Positions 1-6,610 of a DNA stretch of 9,248 nt are shown here, in pieces (within the stretch, counting starts at the first letter, position 1; each line of letters starts with the position of its first letter). The notes under the pieces were generated by a model. It was not told where the DNA came from. It was given only the letters and a program-made list of their open reading frames with translations, and did no database searches. The stretch lies in assembly GCA_021784495.1 (NCBI GenBank), contig JAJXSQ010000061.1:1-9248 (forward strand), given 5' to 3'. Source of the DNA: Myxococcales bacterium. GTDB taxonomy: Bacteria > Myxococcota > Myxococcia > Myxococcales > Anaeromyxobacteraceae. The position numbers and the translations under genes were made by a program.

Positions 1-357
1 GGCGGCGCCGGCGGCGGCGAGCGCCTCCACGGCCTCCGGATCGGCGCGCGGCTCGAGCCCGCCGGAGAGCAGCGCCCGCCAGCGGTCGTGGACCGCCGGC
101 GCCTGGCCGGGCAGGCCGGCGAGGCGCGCCAGCACCCCGAGCGCCAGGTGGGTGTGCGCGTCGATGCCGCCCGGGATCACCAGCCGCCCGCCGGCGTCGA
201 TCTCCCAGTCGTCGGGGCGCGGCGCCACCGGCACGCCGGCCGGCACCACCGCCTCGATCCTGGCGCCGGCGACGACGACGGTGGCCAGGGCGGGCGCCCC
301 ATCGGCGACCGCCAGGCCGCCGCGGATGACCAGGCGTCCCCCCATCGCGGGCATCAT
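1..357 (-). CDS. Amidohydrolase family protein, N-terminal fragment
   Basis: The first 119 residues of a protein whose remainder lies beyond the left edge. Amidohydrolases are metal-dependent hydrolases that act on C-N bonds of cyclic amides, amidines or deaminated bases. The fragment has the expected small N-terminal beta domain (LVIRGGLAVADG, then GARIEAVVPAGV). It then enters the metal-binding barrel at residues 60-71, where VIPGGIDAHTHL carries the His-x-His metal ligands H68 and H70. The following stretch, with GLPGQAP and DRWRALL, recalls SsnA/chlorohydrolase-type aminohydrolases more than dihydropyrimidinase, but the catalytic half is missing and the substrate cannot be named. The start is taken as the ATG at 357; ATGs at 354 and 345 are in the same frame and equally possible. 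The gene is divergent from prfA, with an 88-base gap. Confidence 0.8.
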   Translation of the reverse strand, partial: MMPAMGGRLVIRGGLAVADGAPALATVVVAGARIEAVVPAGVPVAPRPDDWEIDAGGRLVIPGGIDAHTHLALGVLARLAGLPGQAPAVHDRWRALLSGGLEPRADPEAVEALAAAGAA

Positions 358-445
358 GGCACCCCGGGTGTCGCCGGGGAAGCGCGGCGACGCGGGGCGG
401 CGCGGCTTGCCGGGCCCGCCGCGAGGGGGGTAAACAGGCCCGGCC

Positions 446-1555
446 ATGCTGACACCCGAGGTCCTGCGGAAGCTGGAGGCGATCGAGCAGCGGTTCGAGG
501 AGCTGACGCACGCGCTCTCCGACCCGGCGGTCGCCTCCTCCGGCGACCGGTTCCGCAAGGTGTCGAAGGAGCGGGCCGGCCTGGAGCCGACGGTCGAGGC
601 GCTCCGCGCCCACCGGCGGCTCCTCGCCGAGGTCGCCGACAACGAGGCGCTGCTCGCCGAGAAGGACCCGGAGCTGCGGGAGCTGGCCCGCCAGGAGCTC
701 GCCGCGCTCCGGCCGCGGGTCGAGCCGGCCGAGGAGCAGCTCAAGCTCTTCCTCGTCCCCCGCGACCCGAACGACGACAAGGACGTGATCCTCGAGGTGC
801 GGGCCGGCGCCGGGGGCGACGAGGCGGGGCTCTTCGCCGCCGAGGTGCTCCGGATGTACCTGCGCTTCGCCGAGCGGCACGGCTGGCGGGCCGAGCTCCT
901 GGACACCAGCGCCGGCGCCCTGGGCGGGGTGAAGGAGGCGACGGTCACCATCGCCGGAGACGCGGTCTACTCCTGGCTCAAGTACGAGTCGGGCGTCCAC
1001 CGGGTGCAGCGGGTGCCGGCGACCGAGGCCCAGGGGCGGATCCACACCTCGACGGTCACCGTGGCGGTCATGCCCGAGGCGGAGGAGGTGGACGTCCAGG
1101 TCAACCCGGCCGACCTCGAGATCGACGTCTTCCGCTCCACCGGCTCGGGCGGGCAGAGCGTGAACACCACCGACTCCGCCGTCCGGCTCACCCACCGGCC
1201 GACCGGGGTGGTGGTGAAGTGCCAGCAGGAGAAGAGCCAGCTCAAGAACCGCGCGATGGCGCTCAAGCTGCTGCGCGCCAAGCTCTACGAGCTGGAGCTG
1301 GAGCGGCAGCGGAGCGCCCGCGACGCCGCCCGCAAGAGCCAGGTCGGGACCGGCGATCGCTCCGAGAAGATCCGGACCTACAACTTCCCCCAGGACCGGC
1401 TCACCGACCACCGGATCGGCTACACCCGCCACAACCTGCCGGCGGCGATGGACGGCGACGTCCAGGACCTGGTCGACGCCTGCCGGACCTTCTACGCGGC
1501 CCAGGCCCTCGAGGACGCGGCGCGCGGCGAGGCGGGCGGGGAGCGGCGGCCCTGA
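446..1555 (+). CDS. prfA: Peptide chain release factor 1 (RF1)
   Basis: RF1 recognises UAA and UAG in the ribosomal A site and triggers release of the finished peptide. The product is 369 residues, close to the usual 355-365. An N-terminal helical region (about 1-110) is followed by the PCRF domain and the catalytic domain. The codon-reading tripeptide is PAT at 191-193 within [17 protein letters not shown]; this is the RF1 form, not the SPF of RF2. The GGQ motif at 235-237 ([18 protein letters not shown]) enters the peptidyl transferase centre. The ATG at 446 is the natural N-terminus, but the G-rich ribosome-binding stretch (423-430) is about 15 bases away, longer than ideal. A weak promoter-like pair, TTGCCG at 407 and TAAACA at 431, would give a very short leader. 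It is the first gene of a run continuing into prmC, whose product methylates the GGQ glutamine. Confidence 0.97.
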   Translation: MLTPEVLRKLEAIEQRFEELTHALSDPAVASSGDRFRKVSKERAGLEPTVEALRAHRRLLAEVADNEALLAEKDPELRELARQELAALRPRVEPAEEQLKLFLVPRDPNDDKDVILEVRAGAGGDEAGLFAAEVLRMYLRFAERHGWRAELLDTSAGALGGVKEATVTIAGDAVYSWLKYESGVHRVQRVPATEAQGRIHTSTVTVAVMPEAEEVDVQVNPADLEIDVFRSTGSGGQSVNTTDSAVRLTHRPTGVVVKCQQEKSQLKNRAMALKLLRAKLYELELERQRSARDAARKSQVGTGDRSEKIRTYNFPQDRLTDHRIGYTRHNLPAAMDGDVQDLVDACRTFYAAQALEDAARGEAGGERRP

Positions 1556-2436
1556 GCGACGCCGCCCCACCGGCGCCCGAGCCCTGGACCACCCTCCGGC
1601 TCCTCGGCTGGACGCAGGGCTACCTCGCCCGGAGCGGCGCCGACGCCCCGCGCCTCACCGCCGAGCTCCTCCTCGCCCACGCCCTGGGCTGCGACCGGGT
1701 GCGGCTCTACCTCGACTTCGACCGGCCGCTCGACGCCGCCGAGCTCGGCCGCTTCCGGGAGCTGGTCCGGCGGCGGGCCGGGGGGGAGCCGACCGCCTAC
1801 CTCACCGGCCGCCGCGAGTTCTTCGGCCGGCCCTTCGCGGTCGACGACCGGGTGCTCGTCCCCCGCCCCGAGACCGAGCTCCTCGTCGACGCCGCGCTGG
1901 CGCTCCTGCCGCCGGGCGGCGCCGCGCTCGACGTGGGGACCGGCTCCGGCGCCCTCGGCGTCACCCTGGCGCTGGAGCGGCCCGGGGGGCGGGTGGTGGC
2001 GGTGGACCGCTCGGCGGCCGCGCTCGAGGTGGCCCGGGGCAACGCCCGCGCCCTCGGCGCCGAGGTCGCCTTCCTGGAGGGCGATCTCTACGGGCCGCTC
2101 GCCGACGACGACCGGTTCGACCTGATCGTCTCCAACCCGCCCTACGTCCCCACCGCCGAGCTCGACCGGCTCCCGCGCGAGGTCCGCCGGGAGCCGCGCC
2201 TGGCCCTCGACGGCGGGCCGGACGGCCTGGCCCTCCTCGCCCGGCTGGCCGCGGGGGCGCCGGGGCGCCTCCGCCCAGGCGGCGCGCTCGTCCTGGAGAT
2301 GCACGAGTCGCACGAGGAGGCGCTGCCGCGGCTCTGCCGGGAGGCCGGCTTCGCCACCGCCGAGGCGCGGCGGGACCTGGCCGGGCTCCCGCGCCTGGTC
2401 GTCGCCCGGCTGGCGGCGGCCGCGGCGCCCGCGTAG
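1552..2436 (+). CDS. prmC: Peptide chain release factor N5-glutamine methyltransferase PrmC (HemK)
   Basis: A SAM-dependent enzyme that methylates the glutamine of the GGQ motif in RF1 and RF2, raising termination efficiency. Read from a CTG at 1552 it has 294 residues; E. coli PrmC has 277. The N-terminal helical domain that grips the release factor contains [15 protein letters not shown] (32-46) and the conserved [16 protein letters not shown] (77-92). SAM binding is at [12 protein letters not shown] (125-136), and the catalytic NPPY lies at 195-198 in IVSNPPYVP. The frame holds no ATG, GTG or TTG between the prfA stop and the conserved N-terminal domain. CTG overlaps the prfA stop as CTGA and has GGGGAG (1538-1543) eight bases upstream, so it is the best start. 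The next GTG, around codon 50, would delete part of the substrate domain. Overlap with prfA implies translational coupling of enzyme and substrate. Confidence 0.93.
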   Translation: MSDAAPPAPEPWTTLRLLGWTQGYLARSGADAPRLTAELLLAHALGCDRVRLYLDFDRPLDAAELGRFRELVRRRAGGEPTAYLTGRREFFGRPFAVDDRVLVPRPETELLVDAALALLPPGGAALDVGTGSGALGVTLALERPGGRVVAVDRSAAALEVARGNARALGAEVAFLEGDLYGPLADDDRFDLIVSNPPYVPTAELDRLPREVRREPRLALDGGPDGLALLARLAAGAPGRLRPGGALVLEMHESHEEALPRLCREAGFATAEARRDLAGLPRLVVARLAAAAAPA

Positions 2437-2499
2437 AATCCGCCGCCGCGCGCCGCTCCCGGACCTCCCGGGGTGGAGCGCCACCCGCGACCCGCCACC

Positions 2500-3765
2500 A
2501 TGGACACCATCGTCGTCGAAGGGGGCGTCCCGCTCCGCGGCACCGTGCAGGTCTCCGGCGCCAAGAACGCCGCCCTCCCCGCGGTCGCGGCGGCGCTCCT
2601 CGCCGAGGGGGACCACCGGGTCGCGAACGTCCCCGACCTCGCCGACGTCCGGACGATGGCCCGCCTCCTCGGCCACATGGGCTGCGCCGTCGAGCGGAGC
2701 GGGGACCACCACGGCCTCTCGATCCGCGTGCCGGCGGCGGTGACCCCGGAGGCGCCCTACGAGCTGGTGAAGACCATGCGGGCCGCGGTGCTGGTGCTCG
2801 GCCCGCTCGTCGCCCGCTGGGGCCGGGCCCGGGTCTCGCTCCCCGGCGGCTGCGCCATCGGCGCCCGGCCGATCGACCAGCACCTGAAGGCGCTCACCGC
2901 GCTCGGCGCCCGGATCGAGCTGGAGCACGGCTACGTCGACGCCACCGCGCCGGCCGGCCGGCTCCGCGGGACCACCTTCACCTTCGACGTCCAGACGGTC
3001 ACCGGGACCGAGAACGTCCTCATGGCGGCGGCGCTGGCCGAGGGGCGGACGGTGCTCCGCAACTGCGCCCGCGAGCCGGAGGTGGTCGATCTGGCCGCCG
3101 CCCTGGTCCGGATGGGCGCCCGGATCGAGGGGGCGGGCACCGACGAGCTCCGCATCGACGGGGTGGAGCGGCTCCGGCCGCTCGACCACGTGGTGATCCC
3201 CGACCGGATCGAGGCCGGGACCTTCCTGGTGGCCGGCGCGCTCCCCGGCTCGGACGTCGTCGTCCGCGGCTGCCGCGCCGCGGATCTCGAGGCGCTCGTC
3301 GAGAAGCTCCGCGCCGCGGGCGCGACCGTCGGCGAGGTGGAGGGGGGGCTGCGGGTGGTGGGGGACGGCCGCCCGCGCCCGGTCGACGTGCGGACCTCGC
3401 CCCACCCCGGCTTCCCCACCGACATGCAGGCGCAGCTCATGGCGCTCCTGTGCCTCGCCGACGGCTCCTCGACCCTGACCGAGACGGTCTTCGAGAACCG
3501 CTTCATGCACGTCCAGGAGCTCCGGCGGATGGGGGCGGAGATCGCCGTCGACGGGAAGACGGCGGTGGTGAAGGGCGTGCCGGCGCTCTCCGGCGCGCCG
3601 GTCATGGCGAGCGACCTCCGCGCGTCGGCGGCGCTGATCGTCGCCGGGCTGGCGGCGCGGGGGACGACCGTCGTCCAGCGCGTGTACCACCTCGACCGCG
3701 GCTACGAGCGGATCGAGGCCAAGCTCGCGCCCCTCGGGGCGCGCATCCGGCGGGAGAAGGCGTGA
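2500..3765 (+). CDS. murA: UDP-N-acetylglucosamine 1-carboxyvinyltransferase
   Basis: Transfers enolpyruvate from phosphoenolpyruvate to UDP-GlcNAc, the first committed step of peptidoglycan synthesis, in the cytoplasm. The product is 421 residues against 419 in E. coli, with the two-lobed EPSP-synthase fold implied by its repeats. Seen directly: the substrate-binding Lys-Asn pair K22-N23 in [10 protein letters not shown]; the catalytic loop [13 protein letters not shown] (114-126) with the nucleophilic cysteine at C118, so no Cys-to-Asp change of the kind that gives fosfomycin insensitivity; and the catalytic aspartate at about D308 in [10 protein letters not shown]. The ATG at 2500 matches the family N-terminus (MDTIVVEGG). 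An in-frame GTG at 2473 would add nine residues, but it lies inside a small hairpin and no homology supports it. It follows prmC by 63 bases and overlaps hisG by four. Confidence 0.97.
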   Translation: MDTIVVEGGVPLRGTVQVSGAKNAALPAVAAALLAEGDHRVANVPDLADVRTMARLLGHMGCAVERSGDHHGLSIRVPAAVTPEAPYELVKTMRAAVLVLGPLVARWGRARVSLPGGCAIGARPIDQHLKALTALGARIELEHGYVDATAPAGRLRGTTFTFDVQTVTGTENVLMAAALAEGRTVLRNCAREPEVVDLAAALVRMGARIEGAGTDELRIDGVERLRPLDHVVIPDRIEAGTFLVAGALPGSDVVVRGCRAADLEALVEKLRAAGATVGEVEGGLRVVGDGRPRPVDVRTSPHPGFPTDMQAQLMALLCLADGSSTLTETVFENRFMHVQELRRMGAEIAVDGKTAVVKGVPALSGAPVMASDLRASAALIVAGLAARGTTVVQRVYHLDRGYERIEAKLAPLGARIRREKA

Positions 3766-4421
3766 CCGGCGAGCTGATCACGGTGGCGGTGCCCAAGGGG
3801 CGGCTCCTCGAGGAGTCGTCGGCGCTGTTCGAGGAGGCGGTCGGCGTCTCGCCGGCGACCCTCCTCGGCAAGACCCGCAAGCTGGCGGCCGACGCGCCAT
3901 CCGCGGGGCTGCGCTTCATCTCCATCCGCGCCGCCGACGTGGCGAGCTACGTGGAGCACGGCGCCGCCGAGGTCGGGGTGGCCGGGCTCGACGTCCTCCG
4001 CGAGGAGCCGCGGGACCTCTACGAGCCGCTCGACCTCGAGATCGGCCGCTGCGCGGTGATCGTGGCGCGCCCCCGCGGCGCCCGCCCCCTCCCCCGCGGC
4101 GTCTCCCCCCGCGTGGCCACCAAGTACGTGAACCTGGCGGCCGCCCACTTCGCCGCCCGCGGCCTCCCCGCCGAGATCATCCACCTCCACGGCTCCATCG
4201 AGGTGGCGCCGTCGCTCGGGCTCGCCGACGCCATCGTGGACATCACCGAGACCGGCGAGACGCTCGCCGCCAACGGGCTGGTGATCGAGGAGCGGGTCCT
4301 CGAGGTGTCGGCCCGGCTCATCGTGAACCGGGTCGCGCTGCGGCTCCACGCCGAGCGGCTCCGGCGCCTGGTGGACGCCCTGCGCGGGGCGGTCGCCACC
4401 CTCGCCGGGCGGCGCGGGTGA
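3762..4421 (+). CDS. hisG: ATP phosphoribosyltransferase, short form
   Basis: Catalyses the first step of histidine biosynthesis, joining PRPP and ATP to give phosphoribosyl-ATP. The product is 219 residues, matching the short HisG class. Long forms have about 290-300 residues and carry a C-terminal ACT-like regulatory domain that is absent here. Short HisG enzymes work with the regulatory subunit HisZ, which is not in this window. Motifs: [12 protein letters not shown] (8-19) near the N-terminus, [12 protein letters not shown] (71-82), [13 protein letters not shown] (144-156), and the PRPP-binding loop DITETGETL (160-168). The GTG at 3762 overlaps the murA stop as GTGA, with GGAG at 3753-3756 as a ribosome site, so translation is probably coupled to murA. 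No other his gene follows; the next gene is a zinc-ribbon protein after 129 bases. Confidence 0.96.
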   Translation: MTGELITVAVPKGRLLEESSALFEEAVGVSPATLLGKTRKLAADAPSAGLRFISIRAADVASYVEHGAAEVGVAGLDVLREEPRDLYEPLDLEIGRCAVIVARPRGARPLPRGVSPRVATKYVNLAAAHFAARGLPAEIIHLHGSIEVAPSLGLADAIVDITETGETLAANGLVIEERVLEVSARLIVNRVALRLHAERLRRLVDALRGAVATLAGRRG

Positions 4422-4428
4422 ATGGGCG

Positions 4429-4458
4429 TTGATCGGCGACGCGCCTTTCGACTAGTGT
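4429..4458 (+). promoter_or_regulatory. Possible promoter of the zinc-ribbon gene
   Basis: TTGATC at 4429-4434 resembles a -35 box and TAGTGT at 4453-4458 a weak -10 box, 18 bases apart. This would start transcription near 4465 and leave a leader of about 85 bases before the ATG at 4551. The boxes are only partial matches (four and three of six). The main support is that the 129-base gap after hisG is unusually long for this operon and the sequence here is less GC-rich than its surroundings. Readthrough from hisG is the alternative. Confidence 0.3.
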
Positions 4459-4550
4459 CCGGGATCCGAACGAGCCGCTCCGGACTCCGACGCTTGAACC
4501 CCACCAGCTGAAACGCCCGTCCCACGGTCCCGAGGAGGACCCGCCACGTC

Positions 4551-4934
4551 ATGGATTGCCCCCGGTGCAGCGTCGAACTGGCCGCCATCACCAACGATGA
4601 CAGCGCCATCAACCGGTGCCCGGAGTGCGGCGGGCTCTGGGTCGACGGGACCGACCTGAGCAAGATCCTCCTCCACGCCAACCTCCCCGCGCTGAGCGCC
4701 ATCGGCGGCCAGATCAACGTCGACGAGCTCACCGGGATGTGCCCGGCCTGCAACGTGGACATGGTCGTGGTCGAGGGGGGCGAGAAGCTCGCGCTCCACT
4801 ACGACACCTGCGAGTCCTGCGGCGGCATCTGGGTGGAGGGCGAGGAGGCCGACGAGGTCCCCGAGGCGATCGACTGGAAGGCGGCCGGCGCCGAGCTGGC
4901 GACCTTCTTCCGCGCCTTCGCGAAGAAGAAGTAG
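4551..4934 (+). CDS. Zinc-ribbon protein with two zf-TFIIB domains
   Basis: A 127-residue acidic, cytoplasmic protein of unknown role. It holds two complete zinc knuckles of the zf-TFIIB family: C3-x2-C6 with C23-x2-C26 (CPECGGLWVDGTDL), and C64-x2-C67 with C87-x2-C90 (CESCGGIWVEGEE). Each ends in the typical Cys-Gly-Gly-x-Trp-Val plus acidic residues. Such small bacterial proteins are common and mostly uncharacterised; resemblance to the archaeal/eukaryotic TFIIB ribbon does not make it a transcription factor. The C-terminus is a short helix-prone tail ending in KKK. The ATG at 4551 is preceded by GAGGAGG (4532-4538), a strong ribosome site with a slightly long 12-base spacing. It converges on the molybdoenzyme gene with only 10 bases between the stop codons and no clear terminator. 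Confidence 0.87.
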   Translation: MDCPRCSVELAAITNDDSAINRCPECGGLWVDGTDLSKILLHANLPALSAIGGQINVDELTGMCPACNVDMVVVEGGEKLALHYDTCESCGGIWVEGEEADEVPEAIDWKAAGAELATFFRAFAKKK

Positions 4935-4944
4935 CGGCCGCCGC

Positions 4945-5637
4945 TCACCACATCCGGTCGTCGCGCCACGGGTGCGCGCCGTTCGAGTACCCGCGGATCT
5001 CCCAGTACCCGCGCCGGTCGTGGGCGAGCAGCTCGAGGCGGGTCACCCACTTGGCGCCCTTCCAGGCGTAGAGCTCGGGGACCACCACCCGGACCGGGCC
5101 CCCGTGCTCGACCGGGAGCGGCCGGCCGTCGAGCGCGTGGACCAGGAGGACGTCGGGCTTGAGCGCCTCCTCGAGCGGCAGGTTGGTCGTGTAGTCGTCG
5201 GCGCCGTGGCACAGGAGGTGGGTCGCCTCCGGCGCCAGGCCGGCGAGGGCGAGGACCGTCTCCAGCCGGACGCCGCCGAAGGCGAGCCCCAGGATCGACC
5301 AGCCGGTGACGCAGTGGAAGTCCTGCCGCTCGGTCACCTGCGGGAGCGCGAGGAGGTCCTCGAAGCCGAGCGAGAGCGGCCCCTCCACGGCGCCGTCCAC
5401 CGCGAGCCGCCAGCGCGCGCGGTCGATCGCCGGCGTGCGGCCGAGGTCCAGGACCGGCCACTCGGCGGGCTCGAGGAGGTTCTGGCCGGGCGGCTCGCGC
5501 GGCATCCCGTGGACGTTGGGCGGCCCGTCGCCGAGCGGCCGGGGATCGGCGCGCGCGGGGGTCGCCGCGATCCGGTCGGCCCAGCGGGCGCGCTGCGCGG
5601 CGATGCGGAGGTCGAGGTCGGGCGGGGGCGCGGGCAC
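4945..5637 (-). CDS. Sulfite oxidase-like molybdopterin-dependent oxidoreductase
   Basis: A 230-residue protein spanning one oxidoreductase molybdopterin-binding domain of the sulfite oxidase/YedY superfamily. The probable Mo-ligand cysteine is C109 in QDFHCVTGWS, and the characteristic block HGGPVRVVVPELYAWKGA lies at 178-195, followed by KWVTRLEL. The C-terminus ends in GYSNGAHPWRDDRMW, typical of the short cytosolic members. There is no signal peptide or Tat motif and no heme or dimerisation domain, so the enzyme is probably cytoplasmic. Its substrate is unknown; the name does not prove sulfite oxidation. The only start upstream of the domain is the GTG at 5637, with GGAG directly against it and a stop four codons earlier. 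An internal ATG at residue 45 (position 5505) would give a 186-residue protein that still holds the whole conserved domain and may be the true start. Confidence 0.88.
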   Translation of the reverse strand: MPAPPPDLDLRIAAQRARWADRIAATPARADPRPLGDGPPNVHGMPREPPGQNLLEPAEWPVLDLGRTPAIDRARWRLAVDGAVEGPLSLGFEDLLALPQVTERQDFHCVTGWSILGLAFGGVRLETVLALAGLAPEATHLLCHGADDYTTNLPLEEALKPDVLLVHALDGRPLPVEHGGPVRVVVPELYAWKGAKWVTRLELLAHDRRGYWEIRGYSNGAHPWRDDRMW

Positions 5638-5718
5638 CTCCGCACTCTAGCGCCGGCCGCGGCGGGCGGCAGGGCGGGCGCCGTCGGGCGGCGGCGATCG
5701 CGATGGGCCGTCCGGTCC

Positions 5719-5749
5719 TTGACTCGGGCGCGGAACCGGGGCAGATCTT
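5719..5749 (+). promoter_or_regulatory. Possible tRNA-Gly promoter
   Basis: TTGACT at 5719-5724 matches a -35 box at five of six positions and lies 37 bases before the tRNA. The -10 box is unclear: GATCTT at 5744-5749, at 19-base spacing, is the best candidate and matches three of six. The position suits a tRNA promoter; the exact boxes are uncertain. Confidence 0.45.
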
Positions 5750-5760
5750 GGCGCGACGAC

Positions 5761-5836
5761 GCGGGAATAGCTCAGTTGGTAGAGCATCAGCTTCCCAAGC
5801 TGAGGGTCGCCGGTTCGAATCCGGTTTCCCGCTCCA
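5761..5836 (+). tRNA. tRNA-Gly (anticodon CCC)
   Basis: A complete 76-base tRNA with encoded CCA. The acceptor stem GCGGGAA pairs fully with TTCCCGC (5826-5832); the discriminator is T5833 and CCA is 5834-5836. The D arm is GCTC/GAGC and the anticodon stem TCAGC/GCTGA. The seven-base loop TTCCCAA (5792-5798) places anticodon CCC at 5794-5796, reading GGG glycine codons. The T arm has loop TTCGAAT closed by GCCGG/CCGGT with one G-U pair. A partial second copy of its 3' part lies at 8189, so this gene is the apparent integration site of the island downstream. Reverse-strand reading of such tRNAs yields spurious peptides. Confidence 0.97.
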
Positions 5837-5911
5837 GATTCGGCAGGATTGGCGAGGGCTTCCAGGGCGACCTGGGGGCCCTTCGTCTTTCCGGGCGACT
5901 GCAGGATGTCG
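5792..5911 (+). repeat. Left direct repeat of the island (att-like, tRNA 3' part plus terminator)
   Basis: This 120-base stretch matches 8189-8308 without gaps at an offset of 2397 bases, with about 15 mismatches by hand alignment. The first 35 bases (5792-5826) are identical, the first 49 differ at one position, and 5851-5876 are again identical. Between these is a divergent 10-base patch (5841-5850). The repeat begins exactly at the anticodon loop of tRNA-Gly and runs through the tRNA 3' end and its terminator. This is the pattern left by site-specific integration into a tRNA gene. On this side the tRNA is intact. Confidence 0.88.
5855..5890 (+). terminator. Rho-independent terminator of tRNA-Gly
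   Basis: An 11-bp stem GGGCTTCCAGG (5856-5866) with CCTGGGGGCCC (5871-5881), closed by the stable tetraloop GCGA. Two T-G wobble pairs lie in the middle and an extra A-T pair at the base. The downstream tract TTCGTCTTT is T-rich. It begins about 18 bases after the tRNA. A second copy near 8252 keeps the same structure. Confidence 0.75.
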
Positions 5912-6049
5912 TCCGGCAGCGTTGCCTGAGGCCACCCTGGCGCGCCAACCCCATGTTCCGGCGCGTGAATCCCCCGGCAGGCCGCCAACCATTCGAGTTG
6001 AGGTCGCTCACAGGGCTTGGCGTCGCGCGCCTGCGGTCCGACCGCCTCG

Positions 6050-6544
6050 TCAGGCGTGGCCGGGCGACGCCTCGAGGAGCTCCCGCGTCAGGTCATCCGG
6101 GCTCATCATCCCGATGGGACCGCACGGTGCCTCGGCCAGCTTGAGCGACGATGCGGTCAGCGAAGGCGGCGGCCACGGGTGGCTCCGCATCATCCCCAGG
6201 AGGTCGCCCGTCGAGCCCAGAACCCGCCGGTTGGCGGTCCTGCCGACGGCTACCCCGGCCATGGCGGTGAGTTCGTGCTCGATGACGGTGGGTCGCACCC
6301 CCAGCTGGAGGAGCACCTCCGCAAGCGCCATCGGCGCCCGCTCCAGCAGCGTCGAGGCCTCACGAGCCGGCAACAGGATCGGCAGCAGCGAGCGCTCGCT
6401 CACCATGAGGACGAGCTGCACCCTCGGGGCATGGACCAGGGTGGCATACCAGTCGCCGAGCCGGTTCGTCGGCGGCTCCGCCGGCCCCATGGCGGGCGGC
6501 CCGAGGCGCCTCAGCAGCTTCGCGGTGCAGCGGAGCGTGTACAT
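6050..6544 (-). CDS. DUF6933-like protein
   Basis: A 164-residue protein that I place in the uncharacterised DUF6933 family from remembered family pattern. The N-terminus MYTLRCTAKLLRRLG matches the family's opening Cys-Thr-x-Lys-Leu. LGDWYATLV (29-37) is followed by a beta-rich core LVLMVSERSLLPILLPA (44-60). A helical stretch AEVLLQLGVRPTVIEHEL leads to TANRRVLGSTGDLLGMM (103-119), the family's Arg-x-Val-Leu-Gly-Ser signature. A tail with PCGPIGMMSPDDLTRELL (140-157) follows. No signal peptide, membrane segment or catalytic motif is evident; its activity is unknown. The ATG at 6544 is chosen because homologs begin just before the LRCT block; a GTG at 6583 is in frame. No good ribosome site precedes it. 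It is divergent from the ATPase, sharing a 65-base control region, and both lie inside the tRNA-bounded island. Confidence 0.72.
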   Translation of the reverse strand: MYTLRCTAKLLRRLGPPAMGPAEPPTNRLGDWYATLVHAPRVQLVLMVSERSLLPILLPAREASTLLERAPMALAEVLLQLGVRPTVIEHELTAMAGVAVGRTANRRVLGSTGDLLGMMRSHPWPPPSLTASSLKLAEAPCGPIGMMSPDDLTRELLEASPGHA

Positions 6545-6575
6545 GGGTGCCGGACACCATGCCGCGCCGCCCGTC

Positions 6576-6603
6576 TTGCACACATGAAAATCATATTTAT
6601 AAT
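6576..6603 (+). promoter_or_regulatory. Promoter of the ATPase gene
   Basis: TATAAT at 6598-6603 is a perfect -10 hexamer. TTGCAC at 6576-6581, 16 bases upstream, is a partial -35. Transcription would begin at about 6609-6611, on or next to the ATG at 6610, giving a leaderless or nearly leaderless message. The lack of any purine-rich ribosome site before the ATG agrees with this. Confidence 0.55.
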
Positions 6604-6610
6604 GTGTGCA
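6577..6610. promoter_or_regulatory. AT-rich perfect inverted repeat (operator-like) between divergent genes
   Basis: TGCACACAT (6577-6585) and ATGTGTGCA (6602-6610) are perfect 9-bp inverted arms separated by a 16-base AT-rich spacer. The 34 bases are about 29% G+C in an otherwise very GC-rich window. The left arm overlaps the possible -35 and the right arm overlaps the -10 and the start codon of the ATPase gene; a reverse-strand -10 for the DUF6933-like gene lies within the spacer. A symmetric binding site for a dimeric repressor or autoregulator is the simplest reading. The arms are too far apart, and lack a T tract, for a terminator. Confidence 0.65.
6590..6595 (-). promoter_or_regulatory. 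Possible -10 box of the DUF6933-like gene
   Basis: On the reverse strand the sequence reads TATGAT, five of six matches to the -10 consensus. It would start transcription near 6583 and leave about 40 bases before the ATG at 6544. No convincing -35 is seen at the expected distance. It overlaps the forward promoter, so the two genes may compete for polymerase or share one regulator. Confidence 0.35.

Noticed and set aside
88..1551. Long open frame running in front of prmC for over 480 codons.
   Set aside because: It is a shadow of the prfA coding sequence in another frame, with Arg/Gly/Ala-rich low-complexity translation. Only the part from 1552 resembles a protein family (PrmC).
1492..3690. 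732-codon open frame on the reverse strand across prmC and murA.
   Set aside because: Opposite prmC and murA, both fully supported. Its translation is rich in Arg, Gly, Ala, His and Asp and has no domain; GC-rich DNA commonly gives such antisense frames.
4424..4518. Inverted pair GGGCGTT and AACGCCC around the leader of the zinc-ribbon gene, as a riboswitch or attenuator.
   Set aside because: Seven bases separated by about 80 bases is expected by chance; no nested stems or riboswitch core were seen.
5647..6011. Reverse-strand open frames across the tRNA gene, giving peptides such as RIRTGDPQLGK and ETGFEPATLSLG.
   Set aside because: These are antisense translations of a tRNA gene, a well-known annotation artefact. 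The same peptides reappear at the displaced copy near 8189, which helped to locate it.
5837..6049. A remnant integrase or excisionase gene at the left end of the island.
   Set aside because: Neither strand shows tyrosine recombinase motifs (Arg...His-x-x-Arg...Tyr) or a plausible small DNA-binding protein. Only the tRNA terminator and about 150 bases with no recognisable content are present.
4972..6144. 390-codon forward open frame through the sulfite-oxidase-like gene and the tRNA.
   Set aside because: It is antisense to a well-supported molybdoenzyme gene and reads straight through a tRNA; there are no domain features.
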